Source: Massilimicrobiota sp. An134 (GTDB taxonomy: Bacteria > Bacillota_I > Bacilli_A > Erysipelotrichales > Coprobacillaceae). From it: DNA of 33,876 bases. A program made the translations under genes and the position numbers. The notes beneath the pieces are model-generated. The model was not told where the DNA came from. It did not search any database and saw only the letters and a program-made list of their open reading frames with translations. The DNA lies in contig NZ_NFLH01000027.1 of NCBI RefSeq assembly GCF_002160815.1, forward strand, positions 1 to 33,876, given 5' to 3'. Shown one piece after another: positions 33,809 to 33,876 of the stretch (position 1 is the first letter of the stretch; each line of letters starts with the position of its first letter).

Positions 33809-33876
33809 ATTTTACAAATCCAATGATAGAATTTAATTCTGCAAACTTTTATAATAATAGTGGGTATTCCTTCTAC
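33790..33876 (-). other. Open frame entering from the right edge
   Basis: On the - strand one frame stays open for 28 codons from the edge (EGIPTIIIKVCRIKFYHW...) to a TGA at 33790, inside the terminator loop. It could be the C-terminus of a gene whose body lies outside, but the stretch is too short and too A/T-rich to recognise. Two similar segments (GAATTTAATTTTAC at 33802 and GAATTTAATTCTGC at 33830) repeat within it. Confidence 0.2.

Overview
The window reads as chromosomal DNA of a low-GC Gram-positive gut bacterium. It is strongly A/T-rich, with AGGAGG-type ribosome sites, many TTGACA/TATAAT and extended -10 promoters, a sortase B, a ClpC-like ATPase, a CIRCE-like site and DegV/YchF/DUF951 genes. 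The gene set (lone PTS IIC, many glycoside hydrolases, MmcQ/YjbR and Imm74-like proteins) fits the Erysipelotrichia (Coprobacillus-like), but that placement is inference. It starts inside the 3' part of a 5S rRNA gene, so a ribosomal operon ends at the left edge. Most genes run away from it on the + strand. I see no tRNA, CRISPR array, complete insertion sequence or prophage.

Left part (1-7300): a terminator closes the rRNA operon. A three-gene cassette follows: ATP-grasp ligase, alpha/beta hydrolase, paralogous ATP-grasp ligase. Next is a CorA-type magnesium channel preceded by a possible 27-codon leader peptide whose start is rich in Pro/Asp/Glu and whose end lies in an 11-bp hairpin beside the corA ribosome site. 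This resembles in logic the MgtL leader of enteric bacteria and is the most interesting signal here. A tight operon then encodes a GH1 6-phospho-beta-glucosidase, an 83-aa stand-alone FakA-like domain and an AEC-family permease.

Middle (7300-21000): a COG2509-type FAD oxidoreductase; a folD operon (folD, DUF951, GNAT, YjbQ, GNAT); a MATE exporter; a leftward group of PAP2 phosphatase, MarR regulator and DegV fatty-acid-binding protein, with a perfect 22-bp palindrome at the marR promoter; a membrane protein with an Imm74-like N-terminus; Hsp20 behind a half-degenerate CIRCE; YbjQ; YchF coupled to sortase B; and a compact ClpA/ClpC-like ATPase.

Right part (21000-33876): a DUF3788 gene broken by a frameshift in an A7 run, a GNAT, then a carbohydrate locus: GH125 and GH38 alpha-mannosidases, a lone cellobiose-type PTS IIC, an RpiR regulator and a GH3 enzyme. 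A CcpA-type cre site lies before the PTS gene. After it come ispD, a YngK-like extracellular glycosidase-like protein, and a leftward amidase/YjbR pair. The right edge probably holds the terminator of a leftward gene lying mostly outside the window.
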